Part shown: piece by piece, positions 28,362 through 37,899 of the stretch
Numbering within the stretch: the first letter of the stretch is position 1
How the letters are laid out: every line of letters starts with the position of its first letter
Source: Caldilineaceae bacterium
Lineage (GTDB): Bacteria; Chloroflexota; Anaerolineae; Caldilineales; Caldilineaceae
NCBI GenBank assembly: GCA_022842065.1
Contig: JALHQH010000020.1
Location: forward strand, 62,001-126,000
DNA length: 64,000 nt
Direction: 5' to 3'
Program-made: the position numbers and the translations under genes
The notes under the pieces: generated by a model
The model's database searches: none
The model's input: the letters and a program-made list of their open reading frames with translations, nothing else
What the model was told of the DNA's origin: nothing

Positions 28362-31300
28362 CTATTTGCGTTTGGGTTTAGAAACACTCACCGCGACCTG
28401 TAACTTACGCGGCTTGGCTGTTTTGTTTGTTTGGTCATTGACCGCGCTGCTGTTCGTGGCTGTGGCGCGCACATTAGGATCTTGTTGTGGGGGAACTGCG
28501 TGCGCGTTGGTCGTCGCTACATCCTGACCGTCAAGTGGAAACAACTCAAGCGTACGTGGCTGTTCTAGTGTACGGGCTGTACGGCCCGTTGGGATAGTCG
28601 CTTTGGTCGTTGCCTTCTGGGCTGGGCTGGGTGTGGCGTTGGCCGCAAGTGTACTGTCTTGCGCGGTCGCTGCCGGTTGCTGACCAGCCAGCGCGGCCGC
28701 AACTTTGCTTTTTGCTGGTTGCTGCCGTTCTTGCGCGGTTGGTGGCACCGTATTCGCCCGGCGGGCTGCCGCTGACTGTGGTTTCGCCACTGGCTCCGGC
28801 ATAACCAGGGGACTTTGGGCCGTTGTGGCCTCGTAGGTCTGTTTGCGCGTACGCACTGTGACTTTTTCTGTAGCTGGCTTCGCAGCTGGTGTTTTTGTTG
28901 CCGGCGGCGTTGTTTGCGTTCTGTCTGCTACTGGCGACGCGATCGGGGGCACTTTGTTCGTTGCTTTGTTCGATACTTTACTCGCTGCTTTAGGCGGTAT
29001 TGCCGTTGGCGTCGTGGTCACGGTTTTATCGGTTGCCTTGGGGGGTGTGGGCGTTGCCGCAGGTGTCTTGATTGCCGGCGCTTTTTGTGCTTGGGGCGCA
29101 CGAGTGGGCTGCCTTTCTGCTGTCGCCACGTCCGCTTTGGTTGCACCCTTTGCTGTTACAGCCTTTACCCCTGCGGTTTGGTCGGCGACCTTTGGCTTGA
29201 TCATCGTTTGCGGCCTTGGGGCTGTCGGCTGGCGTGATACTTGCATGCCGGCTGGCGCGCTGGCGGTTGCGTCGGCCACGGCATTGGTTTGCGCCTGCGC
29301 GGCGGTCGGTGTGGGTGCCGCGTTTGCTGCCACTTCGCGACTTTGTCTTGCTGGCTTGGTTGTTGCCGCCGTTGTTTTGGCGCGTTTGTCTGCTGGCTGC
29401 GCATCGGCTATTTTTGCCGCGGCTGGTGTACTAGGGGCGGGTGGTACTGATTTTGTCTCTACGCCAGTGGCCACAATCGTGCGCCCAGCGGTTGCGTTTG
29501 CCGTCACTTTGTTATTTGGCGTTGTCGCCTTTGTCGCCACCGCACCTTTTTCCAGGCGTGCCGACTGCGTGGCCGCTGTTTTCATTGTTACCGGCGCACT
29601 GGCTAGGCGCTGCCCCGGCTTTGCCGCCTCCCCGTTCGTCGCTACTGGGCGGCCCGTGGTCGTCTTTGCTGTCACTTTGTGATTGGGCGTCGGTGTAGTG
29701 GCCGTGGCCTGGGTCGCTGCTGGCGTTGATGGTCGGAGCTGACCCTTTGTGGCGGTAACCCGTGGGGCGCTAGCCGGGCTAGTGACCCGTTCCCCGCTGC
29801 TGCCATTGCCGGCCGGTGGGGTCGCGGGCGTGCTTGCTTTGTTTTCCAAGCTCGGTGGATCCAGCTCTTCCTGTACACGTAACAAGCGCGCGACTTGATC
29901 ATTGCCCAGGTCGTCCAGCACTGCTTTGCCTTGCACATTACGCCCCATAAAAGGAATCGCGGCCAGGGTGAGTGTCTTTACCGCCTGTTTCACCGTTACC
30001 GCTACCAGGATTTCCTCGTCCTTGATCAGAGGGGGCAACATCAACGCGGTCGCCACATCACCGGTCCGGCTTGTTGGTTTATGGGTAACAATGCCACTGC
30101 CATTGCGCCCTTGGCTGCTATAATCGCTCAGCAGGGTGCGCTTGGCAAAGCCCTGCGTCGTCACTGTTACCAGTGAGCCTTCCGACTCAACGGCCGCCGC
30201 ATAAACAACCAGATCTTTCTTTTGCAGCTTAATCCCGCCCACGCCACCGGCGGCTAACCCCATACTGCGCGCATCCTCTTCGCTAAAGCGGATCGACTGG
30301 CCCGCGGCGGTGACCAACATGATCTCTTGTTGCCCGTTGGTGGGGAAGACCCAATCGAGCCGATCTTTCTCTTCCACCCCCATTGCCACAAATTCGCCGC
30401 CAACTGGGGTCAGGAAATCGTTCATCGTTACGCGTTTGACCATGCCCTGCGCGGTGACAAAACAGAGGTAGCCCGGCGCGGTGTTGCCTTCCTGGCGCGG
30501 CAAGGTGATCGCCGCGGTAATCGTATCGCGGCGGGTAAATTCGGTCAGATCAACGACATGTTTGGGCGTGCCATCCTGTGGGATCTCATGAATGGCGACC
30601 CGGGCACAGCGGCCATCACGGCTGAAAAGATAGAGCCAATCGCGCGTGTTGGCGTTGACGATGGCCGTCTGGCCGGCCTTGCCGAGTTTGCGCAGAGTCG
30701 CTTCGTTGAGCCGGCTCAGATCCTGGCGGCGCAGATCCCCGGTGGCACTCACCGTCACCCAAACATCCTGTTGCGGCAGCAGATCGGTGGTGGTGAGGGT
30801 GCCCTTGGCGCGATCCACGATCTGGGTACGGCGTGGATCACCATACTTCTCTTTCTGGGCCAACAGATCTTCGCGAATGACGGCCAGAATCTTCTCGGGG
30901 TGGGCCAGCAGATCTTCGAGATAGGCAATGCGGGCGAGCAACTCGTCATACTCGTCCTTCAGCTTTTTGCGTTCAAGCGCCGCCAACCGACGCAACTGCA
31001 TGTCAAGGATCGCCTGCGCCTGGATCTGCGAGAACTGGAAGTTTTTTATCAGATTGTTGCGCGCCGTCTCAACATTTTGGCTGCGGCGAATCGTGTCGAT
31101 CACCTCATCCAGAATATCAAGCGCCCGTAGCAGCCCTTCAACAATGTGCGCGCGATCACGGGCGCGTTGCAGGTCAAATTCCGAGCGGCGGCGGATGATC
31201 TCCTGGCGGTGTTGAATAAAAGCCGCCAGCACCCGCTTCAGGCTAAGCATGCGTGGCTGGTTATCGACCAACGCCAACATCTGCAAGCCAAAGGTCTGTT

Positions 31301-32399
31301 GCAGCGGGGTATATTTAAAGAGATCCTTGAGGGTCGCCTTGGGGTCGGTGTTGCGGTTGAGTTCGATCACAATCCGCATCCCCGTGCGATCACTTTCATC
31401 ACGCAGGTCAGTGAGCCCTTCCAACTTGCCATCGCGCGTTAATGACGCGATCCGTTCGATCAGCGCCGTTTTGTTGGTCTGGTAGGGCAGCTCGGTGACC
31501 ACAATGCGCATGCGCCCGCGGCTCATCTCTTCAAAGTGGGCCTTGGCCTGTAAGATCAGCCGTGAGCGTCCCACCGAATAGCCCTGGGCAATCGCATCGA
31601 TCGCCTCTTCGACTTTGCCATCCTCGCGATACCGATAGAGAATGCCGCCGGTGGGAAAGTCTGGCCCTTTGATAAATTGCATGAGATCTTCAACGGTGAT
31701 CTCTTCCAACCTCACATAGTTGTCAATGACATAGAGTAGCGCATCGACCACCTCGCCCAGGTTGTGGGGCGGAATGTTGGTCGCCATGCCCACCGCAATG
31801 CCACTCGCGCCGTTGATCAGCAGATTGGGCAGCGCCGCGGGCAGAATATCCGGCTCTTGCAGCGAGTTATCAAAGTTGTCATGCCAATCGACCGTATCTT
31901 TGTCAAGGTCGGCGAGCATCAGGGTGCTGATTTCGGCCAGGCGCGCCTCGGTATAACGCATGGCCGCGGCGCCGTCGCCATCAATCGAGCCAAAGTTACC
32001 CTGGCCGTCGATCAGGGGGTAGCGCAGACTAAAATCCTGCGCCATGCGCACCATGGCATCATAGACTGCTACATCGCCGTGAGGGTGATATTTACCGAGC
32101 ACTTCACCGACGATACGCGCGCTCTTGCGGTGCGGCTTGTCATGGGTAAGATAAAGATCATGGGCCATCGCATAGAGGATGCGCCGGTGGACTGGCTTCA
32201 GCCCATCACGCACATCGGGCAGCGCGCGAGAGACGATCACACTCATGGCATAGTCAAGATAGGCCGTCTGCATCTCATCGACAATATTGGCCGGACGCAC
32301 ACTGCCGATATTGGGATCGGGGGCGAGTGCACTCAACGCGACGTCACTGTCGCTTGTACCGTTCGTGTTGATTTGGCTATCGGGCGTTGGATTCGTCAT
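28362..32399 (-). CDS. gyrA: DNA gyrase subunit A (type IIA topoisomerase A) with a long low-complexity tail
   Basis: 1345 residues; typical GyrA is 800-900. Residues 34-530 are the winged helix, tower and coiled coil. The quinolone-determining segment is [23 protein letters not shown] and the catalytic Tyr149 is in [10 protein letters not shown]. Residues 540-850 form the C-terminal propeller ([61 protein letters not shown]). A canonical GyrA box (QRRGGKG) is not seen. From about 855 to the end, the tail is almost only Ala, Thr, Pro, Lys, Val and Gln, and it ends in VSVSKPKRK. The promoter carries an SOS box. Whether it acts as gyrase or a topo IV-like enzyme is not decided by the sequence. 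Confidence 0.93.
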   Translation of the reverse strand: MTNPTPDSQINTNGTSDSDVALSALAPDPNIGSVRPANIVDEMQTAYLDYAMSVIVSRALPDVRDGLKPVHRRILYAMAHDLYLTHDKPHRKSARIVGEVLGKYHPHGDVAVYDAMVRMAQDFSLRYPLIDGQGNFGSIDGDGAAAMRYTEARLAEISTLMLADLDKDTVDWHDNFDNSLQEPDILPAALPNLLINGASGIAVGMATNIPPHNLGEVVDALLYVIDNYVRLEEITVEDLMQFIKGPDFPTGGILYRYREDGKVEEAIDAIAQGYSVGRSRLILQAKAHFEEMSRGRMRIVVTELPYQTNKTALIERIASLTRDGKLEGLTDLRDESDRTGMRIVIELNRNTDPKATLKDLFKYTPLQQTFGLQMLALVDNQPRMLSLKRVLAAFIQHRQEIIRRRSEFDLQRARDRAHIVEGLLRALDILDEVIDTIRRSQNVETARNNLIKNFQFSQIQAQAILDMQLRRLAALERKKLKDEYDELLARIAYLEDLLAHPEKILAVIREDLLAQKEKYGDPRRTQIVDRAKGTLTTTDLLPQQDVWVTVSATGDLRRQDLSRLNEATLRKLGKAGQTAIVNANTRDWLYLFSRDGRCARVAIHEIPQDGTPKHVVDLTEFTRRDTITAAITLPRQEGNTAPGYLCFVTAQGMVKRVTMNDFLTPVGGEFVAMGVEEKDRLDWVFPTNGQQEIMLVTAAGQSIRFSEEDARSMGLAAGGVGGIKLQKKDLVVYAAAVESEGSLVTVTTQGFAKRTLLSDYSSQGRNGSGIVTHKPTSRTGDVATALMLPPLIKDEEILVAVTVKQAVKTLTLAAIPFMGRNVQGKAVLDDLGNDQVARLLRVQEELDPPSLENKASTPATPPAGNGSSGERVTSPASAPRVTATKGQLRPSTPAATQATATTPTPNHKVTAKTTTGRPVATNGEAAKPGQRLASAPVTMKTAATQSARLEKGAVATKATTPNNKVTANATAGRTIVATGVETKSVPPAPSTPAAAKIADAQPADKRAKTTAATTKPARQSREVAANAAPTPTAAQAQTNAVADATASAPAGMQVSRQPTAPRPQTMIKPKVADQTAGVKAVTAKGATKADVATAERQPTRAPQAQKAPAIKTPAATPTPPKATDKTVTTTPTAIPPKAASKVSNKATNKVPPIASPVADRTQTTPPATKTPAAKPATEKVTVRTRKQTYEATTAQSPLVMPEPVAKPQSAAARRANTVPPTAQERQQPAKSKVAAALAGQQPAATAQDSTLAANATPSPAQKATTKATIPTGRTARTLEQPRTLELFPLDGQDVATTNAHAVPPQQDPNVRATATNSSAVNDQTNKTAKPRKLQVAVSVSKPKRK

Positions 32400-32480
32400 G
32401 CAATTCTCGCAACTCTTATAGGATATAATGGTTTAACGCTGGACCCAGCGCACTCGGTTATTTCAGCTTTAGTCTGATAA

Positions 32481-32530
32481 GAACATAAGTTCTGCCTAGC
32501 TAGTATACCGTGAAGTTGGCAATTTGTCCA
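32481..32530 (-). promoter_or_regulatory. gyrA promoter with LexA box at the start of transcription
   Basis: Minus strand TGGACA (32530-32525), 17 bases, TATACT (32507-32502), then GAACTTATGTTC (32492-32481), a GAAC-N4-GTTC LexA core at about +4 to +15. The uvrB promoter has the same -35, spacer length, -10 and box placement. Confidence 0.75.
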
Positions 32531-32755
32531 GTGTAAAAGGGGATTAAATAGGAAAGGCGGGGTTTGCTTTCCGCCTATGCTCACCATGCAATCGTGTAGT
32601 GAGTAGGCTTGCTGCGCACAGCTGTGCCATCGAGAAGGGGATAGACAGCGGTTAACAATTGGCACGCGATTTTGACCAAAGCTGCTAAGGAAAGAGGATT
32701 GAATAAGAGCCCAACGTTTCCTGTTGCATCTCAATCACAAGTGATGGGTTTAGCA

Positions 32756-32862
32756 CCTACCCCTCCCTAGCCCTCCCCTGCTAAGGGAGGGAATGGTTGA
32801 CGAGGTGACCCTTCCTCCCCTTACCAGCACCCAACGGGTACCCGGGTTAGGAGGAGGTTACT
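32756..32862. repeat. CCTCCC-type repeat next to a gene remnant
   Basis: CCTACCCCTCCCTAGCCCTC, then TGCTAAGGGAGGGAA, and later TTCCTCCCC and GTTAGGAGGAGGTTA. It is a more decayed member of the family at 17839, 18019 and 48353. It directly abuts the truncated frame at 32875-33132. The rest of 32400-32874 shows nothing beyond the gyrA promoter. Confidence 0.5.
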
Positions 32863-32874
32863 TGTTGGTTTAAT

Positions 32875-33132
32875 ATAATCCTCATTCCTAAACATGGCCA
32901 ATTGCCTGCCCTGGTTGCCGTAGCGCGCGAAGATTATCCGCAGCATGCCGCATTAGCGCGCGTGCAAAGCGCGCTAGGCGCGCCGCCGGCTGCTGCATCC
33001 GGCAGTGGTGCGGCTGCTGCGCACAGCAACCCAGGCGCAACGACCACGATCAATACTGGTGGTGGCTCTTATATCGCCGGCAATGTGAACACCGGTGGTG
33101 GTAATTTTGTGGGGCGGAATAAGCGGGGATAG
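32875..33132 (+). pseudogene. C-terminal remnant of an effector-associated-domain protein
   Basis: The open frame reads KHGQLPALVAVAREDYPQHAALARVQ, the last helices of a death-like effector-associated domain. It continues with an Ala/Gly linker and ends TTINTGGGSYIAGNV then NTGGGNFVGRNKRG, the Gly-rich end often seen on such proteins in Chloroflexota. There is no ATG or ribosome site at the start of the conserved part, and a palindromic repeat sits exactly where the missing N-terminal half should be. The gene has therefore probably lost its front. Intact relatives belong to conflict/signalling systems (TIR, CHAT, NB-ARC partners). Confidence 0.55.
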
Positions 33133-33149
33133 CTGTGTTCTACTAAAAA

Positions 33150-33186
33150 GACGCACACGCCCACCAGGTATGGGGGCGTGTGCGTC
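33150..33186. terminator. 13-bp perfect hairpin after uvrB
   Basis: GACGCACACGCCC (33150-33162) and GGGCGTGTGCGTC (33174-33186), preceded by AAAAA on the plus strand, so in the uvrB direction the stem is followed by TTTTT. It is a good intrinsic terminator for uvrB, 7 bases after its stop. Confidence 0.85.
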
Positions 33187-33192
33187 AACTGA

Positions 33193-36100
33193 CTACGCCT
33201 TAAACTTCGCCATCTCTTCCACGCCGCGCAACTCCATCAACTGGTCACGCAAAAGGGCAGCCTTCTCGAACTCCATCGCCTTGGCCGCGTCCTTCATCTC
33301 TTTTTCGATCTGCTTGATCAGGCGGGCCAGTTCGTCACGGGGCAGGGTCGCCGGGTCGAGCATCGTCTCTTTGGTGCCGCCGTCGGCGTTGTACTCGGGT
33401 TTGCTCTCGGCGAGGATTTTGACGCGGTCGGTGAGATCGCGGATGCTCTTGATGATGCTCTGCGGCTCGATGTTGTTCTCCAGGTTGTAGCGCATCTGGA
33501 TCTCACGGCGCCGGTTGGTCTCGCTGATCGCCGCCTTCATGCTGTCGGTCATCTTGTCAGCGTAGAGGATCGCGACCCCTTCCACGTGACGGGCCGCGCG
33601 GCCCATCGTCTGGATCAGCGCGCGCTCGCTGCGCAGAAAACCTTCTTTGTCCGCATCAAGCACGGCAACGAGGGTGACTTCGGGCAGGTCCAACCCTTCG
33701 CGCAACAGGTTGATGCCGACAATCACATCGAAGATGCCCATGCGCAGATCACGCAGGATCTCGACACGCTCGATGGTGTGAATGTCGCTATGCAGATATT
33801 GCACCTTGATGTTCAACTCGGCCAGATATTCGGTTAAGTCTTCGGCCATGCGTTTGGTCAGGGTGGTGACTAGGACGCGTTGCCCCCTGGCGACACGAAT
33901 TTTGATCTCGCGCAACAGGTCGTCGATCTGCCCTTCGGTCGGGCGCACCTCGACAATCGGATCAACCAACCCGGTGGGGCGAATCACCTGCTCGACTGTC
34001 TGCTCGGCATGTTCGTTCTCATACGGGCCAGGGGTGGCGCTCACATAAACGACGGTGTTGAGATGGGTCTCAAACTCTTCGTAGCGCAGGGGCCGGTTAT
34101 CGAGCGCGCTGGGCAGGCGGAAGCCATAGTCAACCAGCACTTCTTTGCGCGCTTTGTCACCGTTGTACATGCCGCGGATCTGCGGCACGGTCATGTGGCT
34201 CTCGTCAATAAAGAGCAACCAGTCGGGCGGGAAGTAGTCGAGCAGGGTCCACGGCGTGCTGCCGGCAGGGCGACGGGCAAGGGGGCGGCTGTAGTTCTCG
34301 ACGCCGTTACAATACCCTACCTCGCGCAACATCTCCAGATCATACATGGTGCGCTGTTTGATGCGTTGGGCTTCGAGCAGTTTGCCCTGCGACTCAAAGA
34401 GCGAAACTTGGGCAAGCATCTCCTGTTCAATCTCTTCCATCGCCTCGGTCAGCTTTTCTTGCGGCGTGATAAAGTGCTTGGCCGGGTAGACATCGACCTG
34501 CTGATGATCGGCCAGGATTTCGCCGGTCAGCACATCGATCTCGCTGATCCGCTCGATTTCATCGCCCCAGAGGCTGATCCGATAGGCGAACTCACGCTCC
34601 GCGGGCTGCACTTCGAGAATGTCCCCCCGCACCCGGAATTTGCCACGTTGCAGGGTCTGATCGTTGCGGTCATAATAGATATCGACGAGCTGTTTCAACA
34701 GTTGTCCGCGTCGGATCATGTCGCCGACGCGCATGTGCAGCGCCGCTTGGCCATAATCCTGGGGACTGCCAAGACCATAAATACAGGAGACCGACGCCAC
34801 AATTACCACATCGCGGCGGCTAAAGAGCGAACTCGTCGTCGCCAGCCGCAGCCGGTCGATCTCTTCGTTGATCTGGGCATCTTTTTCAATGTAGGTATCC
34901 GAGCGCGCAATATACGCTTCCGGCTGGTAGTAATCGTAGTAGGAGACAAAATATTCGACCGCGTTGTTGGGGAAGAACTCGCGAAACTCGCTGTAGAGCT
35001 GGGCGGCGAGTGTCTTGTTATGCGCCATGATCAGCGTTGGTTTTTGGACAGCTTCGATGATTTTGGCCATGGAAAAGGTGTTGTGGACAAAAAATCCACC
35101 GGTGCCGGCGAGAAAGGTCTCTGCGCCTGGTACCGAAAAATCATAGACATAGGGCAAGGTGTAGTCAATTTTTTCAACTGCCGCAATTGCGGTCCACCGC
35201 AAGTTACATAATGCATTTAACTTTTCCCACTGTTGCCACCAAGCCGCCGGTAACTCTTTCGCGTTGGCGACCGTTCGCAGTGCATCCAAAATTGACCACA
35301 AGCTTGTGCGCTGTGGTCGCCGCTGATTGCCTTCGATCAGATGAATGGCCGGTCGGGAAAGCTGTGCGAGCGTGCCAAGTGCCTTTGCACTAAGCCCGAG
35401 TTGCAGGCGCAACATTTGTAACTGCTGCCCGTTGATTGGCACAACATCGACGTTCGAGTTGGCCGGACGTTGTAATTGTGCAGACAGGCGCTGTTGTTTA
35501 TAGTCAATGGAGAAACCGATCGTTGTGGCAAAGCGCTGTAGCTGTTCCTGCCCAGAAATCGATACATAATAGTACCAATCACCAGCATGGGTTGAATTCG
35601 TTGCCCGTTTCCAACGCTTTTGTCGCCGTGCCCAGATGCCCATGCGCAACAAAGCATAGAGCAAGTCAGAGGCAAGGCGCTCACTAGCTGTCGCAGCGAC
35701 GATGCTACCCGTGCGTTCTACTGTCCCATCACCGTCAAAGTAGGCGCGTAAAAGCATGCCCAGCATTTCATCCGGCAGATCTGGCCAGAAATCAGGCAGG
35801 TGTTTATGGCGTGCATCCTTGCCACACTGTTCGCTGACCAACGTTGTAAAGACTGTGGATGAGATTTGATAATCACTATTCTCGCGTATGCCAAATGACA
35901 AGCCAAGCCCCGCAATAATTTGTTCAAGATCCTGGCGTACCGTTGGATTGTGGTTTGACAAAATGACATAGCCGCGCTGTGAATTACCTTCAGCGATGTA
36001 ATAGCCAAACAAACGCATTAATGCTGGTGTCAGGGGTAAAGTGGCAGGCAAGCTATTCAGTGGCTCGCGGCACCCAATCACTGCTTCGCTCGGTTGCCAG

Positions 36101-36888
36101 TAACCACCAAGATCATTGGTCGCCCGCAACACGCTTTGAAAAGTCGCGGCTTGGATCCCCTGACCTTTAATTTTTCCCTCTATGGCATATAGTTTATTGT
36201 ACGCGCCTACCCCGTCAGCCTCAAGGATCTCGGTCATCACGGCGTTGCCATGTGCTGCCACATAAGATGAGATGGCCGCGCTTGCCTGGACATAGAGCTT
36301 GCGCGGTGAGGTATGCAACAGGTCGAGCAAATCAAGGGCCGCCAGCGGGCCGGCATGGAGCAATTTGGTTGGCACCGGCAAGTAGTCATCCACTTGCGCA
36401 TCGGCTGTCTCGATCAAAGTCAATTCACCCTTGCGCAACACCCACAAATTGTGATCACTGGTAAAGGTGGCATGCCGTCCACAGCGTGTCCGCACTTGAT
36501 ACATCTCCGCGGTTGGCTGATGCCGCGAAAACGCGCTGATCTGCCGCAAGGCGACCTCACCCGTTGCGGGATCAAAACTTTGCGTAAAATAAAGCAACCC
36601 TTGCTCAGGCAAATCAACAAGTTCTGTCTCACCATCAAGTTGCACTGCCTGGGTCGCCATGACTTGATCAACCAGCGGTCCGATTTCTGTGACGCGTGTA
36701 ACCGGGACTGGACCATTCTGATCCACAATAAAAACCGGATCATGATACCCTAAGCTCTTGCCCGAGCCGGTCACACCAAGCAACACCTGGTGCTTCAACC
36801 CCTCTTCAATCCCACGCGTCAACCCGGCAATCGCCTGCGGCTGATCCCCCATCGGCGCAAAATCACTTACAACTTTCAGTGGTGGCAT
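33193..36888 (-). CDS. uvrB: excinuclease ABC subunit B, interrupted by an intein
   Basis: 1231 residues before splicing; the ATG at 36888 gives the family start [20 protein letters not shown]. An earlier ATG at 36936 lies inside the LexA box and is rejected. UvrB is the damage-verifying helicase of nucleotide excision repair. The N-extein is residues 1-44 and ends GVTGSGK in the P-loop. The C-extein resumes [29 protein letters not shown]. It includes the beta-hairpin [12 protein letters not shown], the DESHMT Walker B, helicase motif [17 protein letters not shown], and the C-terminal UVR motif ([21 protein letters not shown]). Removal of 559 residues leaves 672, the normal length. Without splicing the P-loop Thr is separated and the enzyme should be dead. 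Confidence 0.97.
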   Translation of the reverse strand: MPPLKVVSDFAPMGDQPQAIAGLTRGIEEGLKHQVLLGVTGSGKSLGYHDPVFIVDQNGPVPVTRVTEIGPLVDQVMATQAVQLDGETELVDLPEQGLLYFTQSFDPATGEVALRQISAFSRHQPTAEMYQVRTRCGRHATFTSDHNLWVLRKGELTLIETADAQVDDYLPVPTKLLHAGPLAALDLLDLLHTSPRKLYVQASAAISSYVAAHGNAVMTEILEADGVGAYNKLYAIEGKIKGQGIQAATFQSVLRATNDLGGYWQPSEAVIGCREPLNSLPATLPLTPALMRLFGYYIAEGNSQRGYVILSNHNPTVRQDLEQIIAGLGLSFGIRENSDYQISSTVFTTLVSEQCGKDARHKHLPDFWPDLPDEMLGMLLRAYFDGDGTVERTGSIVAATASERLASDLLYALLRMGIWARRQKRWKRATNSTHAGDWYYYVSISGQEQLQRFATTIGFSIDYKQQRLSAQLQRPANSNVDVVPINGQQLQMLRLQLGLSAKALGTLAQLSRPAIHLIEGNQRRPQRTSLWSILDALRTVANAKELPAAWWQQWEKLNALCNLRWTAIAAVEKIDYTLPYVYDFSVPGAETFLAGTGGFFVHNTFSMAKIIEAVQKPTLIMAHNKTLAAQLYSEFREFFPNNAVEYFVSYYDYYQPEAYIARSDTYIEKDAQINEEIDRLRLATTSSLFSRRDVVIVASVSCIYGLGSPQDYGQAALHMRVGDMIRRGQLLKQLVDIYYDRNDQTLQRGKFRVRGDILEVQPAEREFAYRISLWGDEIERISEIDVLTGEILADHQQVDVYPAKHFITPQEKLTEAMEEIEQEMLAQVSLFESQGKLLEAQRIKQRTMYDLEMLREVGYCNGVENYSRPLARRPAGSTPWTLLDYFPPDWLLFIDESHMTVPQIRGMYNGDKARKEVLVDYGFRLPSALDNRPLRYEEFETHLNTVVYVSATPGPYENEHAEQTVEQVIRPTGLVDPIVEVRPTEGQIDDLLREIKIRVARGQRVLVTTLTKRMAEDLTEYLAELNIKVQYLHSDIHTIERVEILRDLRMGIFDVIVGINLLREGLDLPEVTLVAVLDADKEGFLRSERALIQTMGRAARHVEGVAILYADKMTDSMKAAISETNRRREIQMRYNLENNIEPQSIIKSIRDLTDRVKILAESKPEYNADGGTKETMLDPATLPRDELARLIKQIEKEMKDAAKAMEFEKAALLRDQLMELRGVEEMAKFKA
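35080..36756 (-). mobile_element. intein of 559 residues with LAGLIDADG endonuclease in the UvrB P-loop
   Basis: The insert starts at Ser1 directly after GVTGSGK and ends FFVHN, with Thr as the +1 residue. Splicing blocks: A ([11 protein letters not shown]), B (FTSDHNLWV, residues 98-106, TxxH type), F/G ([23 protein letters not shown] at 537-559). Homing-endonuclease blocks: [14 protein letters not shown] (about 246-259) and [14 protein letters not shown] (335-348), both with the catalytic acidic residue, so the endonuclease looks active. A helix-turn-helix-like segment (about 445-490: [30 protein letters not shown]) lies between the endonuclease and the C-terminal splicing block. The tract shows no frameshift. 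Confidence 0.95.
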
Positions 36889-36930
36889 AGGTCTCGATCC
36901 CCCAGTTTTTGTCCATCCAACCCACATATC

Positions 36931-36981
36931 GAACATCAGTTCTTAAGGGGTAAGTATACCGCGAGTGGGGTGATTTGTCCA
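36931..36981 (-). promoter_or_regulatory. uvrB promoter with LexA box
   Basis: Minus strand TGGACA (36981-36976), 17 bases, TATACT (36958-36953), then GAACTGATGTTC (36942-36931), GAAC-N4-GTTC. This decides the uvrB start: the ATG at 36936 falls in the operator, leaving the ATG at 36888 with a leader of about 58 nucleotides. Confidence 0.85.
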
Positions 36982-37109
36982 GTCATTTGGCCACCATTTA
37001 CTCCTGTTTTTTGCGCGATCCGCGCAAAGTTCATCCAAAGTGCGGACGCTTTTCGGACGCCGATTCGATACAATAGGAATCAGCTAATCCAATTGCACAA
37101 GGAGCACAC

Positions 37110-37664
37110 ATGAACAGCTATTTTGCGAATTTACCAACCTATTTACCGTTGTTGATCACCTATGGCGTGGGGCTGCACCTGGCCCTGGGCCGGCGTCACC
37201 TACAACCCGGTGCTGGCCTGGCTGCCTGGGCATTCGTCCTGTTGCTGGCCGAACTGATCGTCGGTAATCTGTTGACCACTTGGTTGATCGCCTCCCTTAA
37301 TGCCCAGGCGCTCAATGGGGGCCAAGCTGATAGCACCCAACAACTGGCGCTGCTCAATGGCATCGGGCTGGTGCGCACGTTGGTGCATACACTGGGGATG
37401 GCGCTGCTGATTCGTGCCCTCTTCCCCGCGCTGCCCGATTATGTCGCGCCAAGCTGGGTGCGCTGGGTGGTCGGCATTGGGATCGGCCTTGTCGTCGGTG
37501 GTCTGGCCGGCCTGCTGCTGGGCGACCCGATTAGCCTGGCGCTGGGGATCTCGGACTTTGAAGGGGAACGTGGTTACTTTATTGGCTTTCTGCTCATCCC
37601 TGGCTTTGCGTTGCTGGGCGCAATCGTGGCGGCACTGGTGGTTGGCCTGCGAGGTCGGAAATAG
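37110..37664 (+). CDS. multi-pass membrane protein of unknown function
   Basis: 184 residues. AAGGAG lies 6 bases before the ATG. About five hydrophobic segments: 5-25 (ANLPTYLPLLITYGVGLHLAL), 36-60 (GLAAWAFVLLLAELIVGNLLTTWLI), 88-108, 117-140 (WVRWVVGIGIGLVVGGLAGLLLG) and 158-181 (IGFLLIPGFALLGAIVAALVVGL). It ends in a basic RGRK. No family was recognised. A perfect 33-bp hairpin begins 6 bases after the stop, so this looks like a single-gene transcript. Confidence 0.7.
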   Translation: MNSYFANLPTYLPLLITYGVGLHLALGRRHLQPGAGLAAWAFVLLLAELIVGNLLTTWLIASLNAQALNGGQADSTQQLALLNGIGLVRTLVHTLGMALLIRALFPALPDYVAPSWVRWVVGIGIGLVVGGLAGLLLGDPISLALGISDFEGERGYFIGFLLIPGFALLGAIVAALVVGLRGRK

Positions 37665-37670
37665 AATACG

Positions 37671-37738
37671 AGGCATCCACAATTTTTCGAGTAGGGACAT
37701 GATGTATCATGTCCCTACTCGAAAAATTGTGGATGCCT
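37671..37738. terminator. 33-bp perfect hairpin after the membrane-protein gene
   Basis: Arms 37671-37703 and 37706-37738 are exact reverse complements with a two-base GT loop. The stem contains AATTTTTCG/CGAAAAATT. It is very long for a terminator and could also be a small palindromic repeat. Confidence 0.75.
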
Positions 37739-37899
37739 TAAAAATATAGGTTCGCCGTGCGCGTACCCTAACGGCTCTGCATGAAAACAGGTCCAAAGTA
37801 GAAATCCTCTGCTCCCCGATCAACAGGTTGCGCCATTTTGCCAAAGGTCGTATGCTGTGGGCAAATACCATTCACCAATGCAGCCAAAGGAGCCAACTC

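Noticed and set aside
28843..29682. 279-codon hydrophobic Val/Ala/Gly frame
   Set aside because: Complement of the Ala/Thr/Pro/Lys tail of gyrA. It looks like a membrane protein only because of the composition of the other strand.
33880..35211. 443-codon open frame opposite uvrB
   Set aside because: Antisense shadow of the UvrB helicase core. The uvrB motifs are unmistakable on the other strand.
36889..36936. earlier ATG start for uvrB
   Set aside because: It lies within the LexA box and before the likely transcription start; the encoded extra residues are not UvrB-like.
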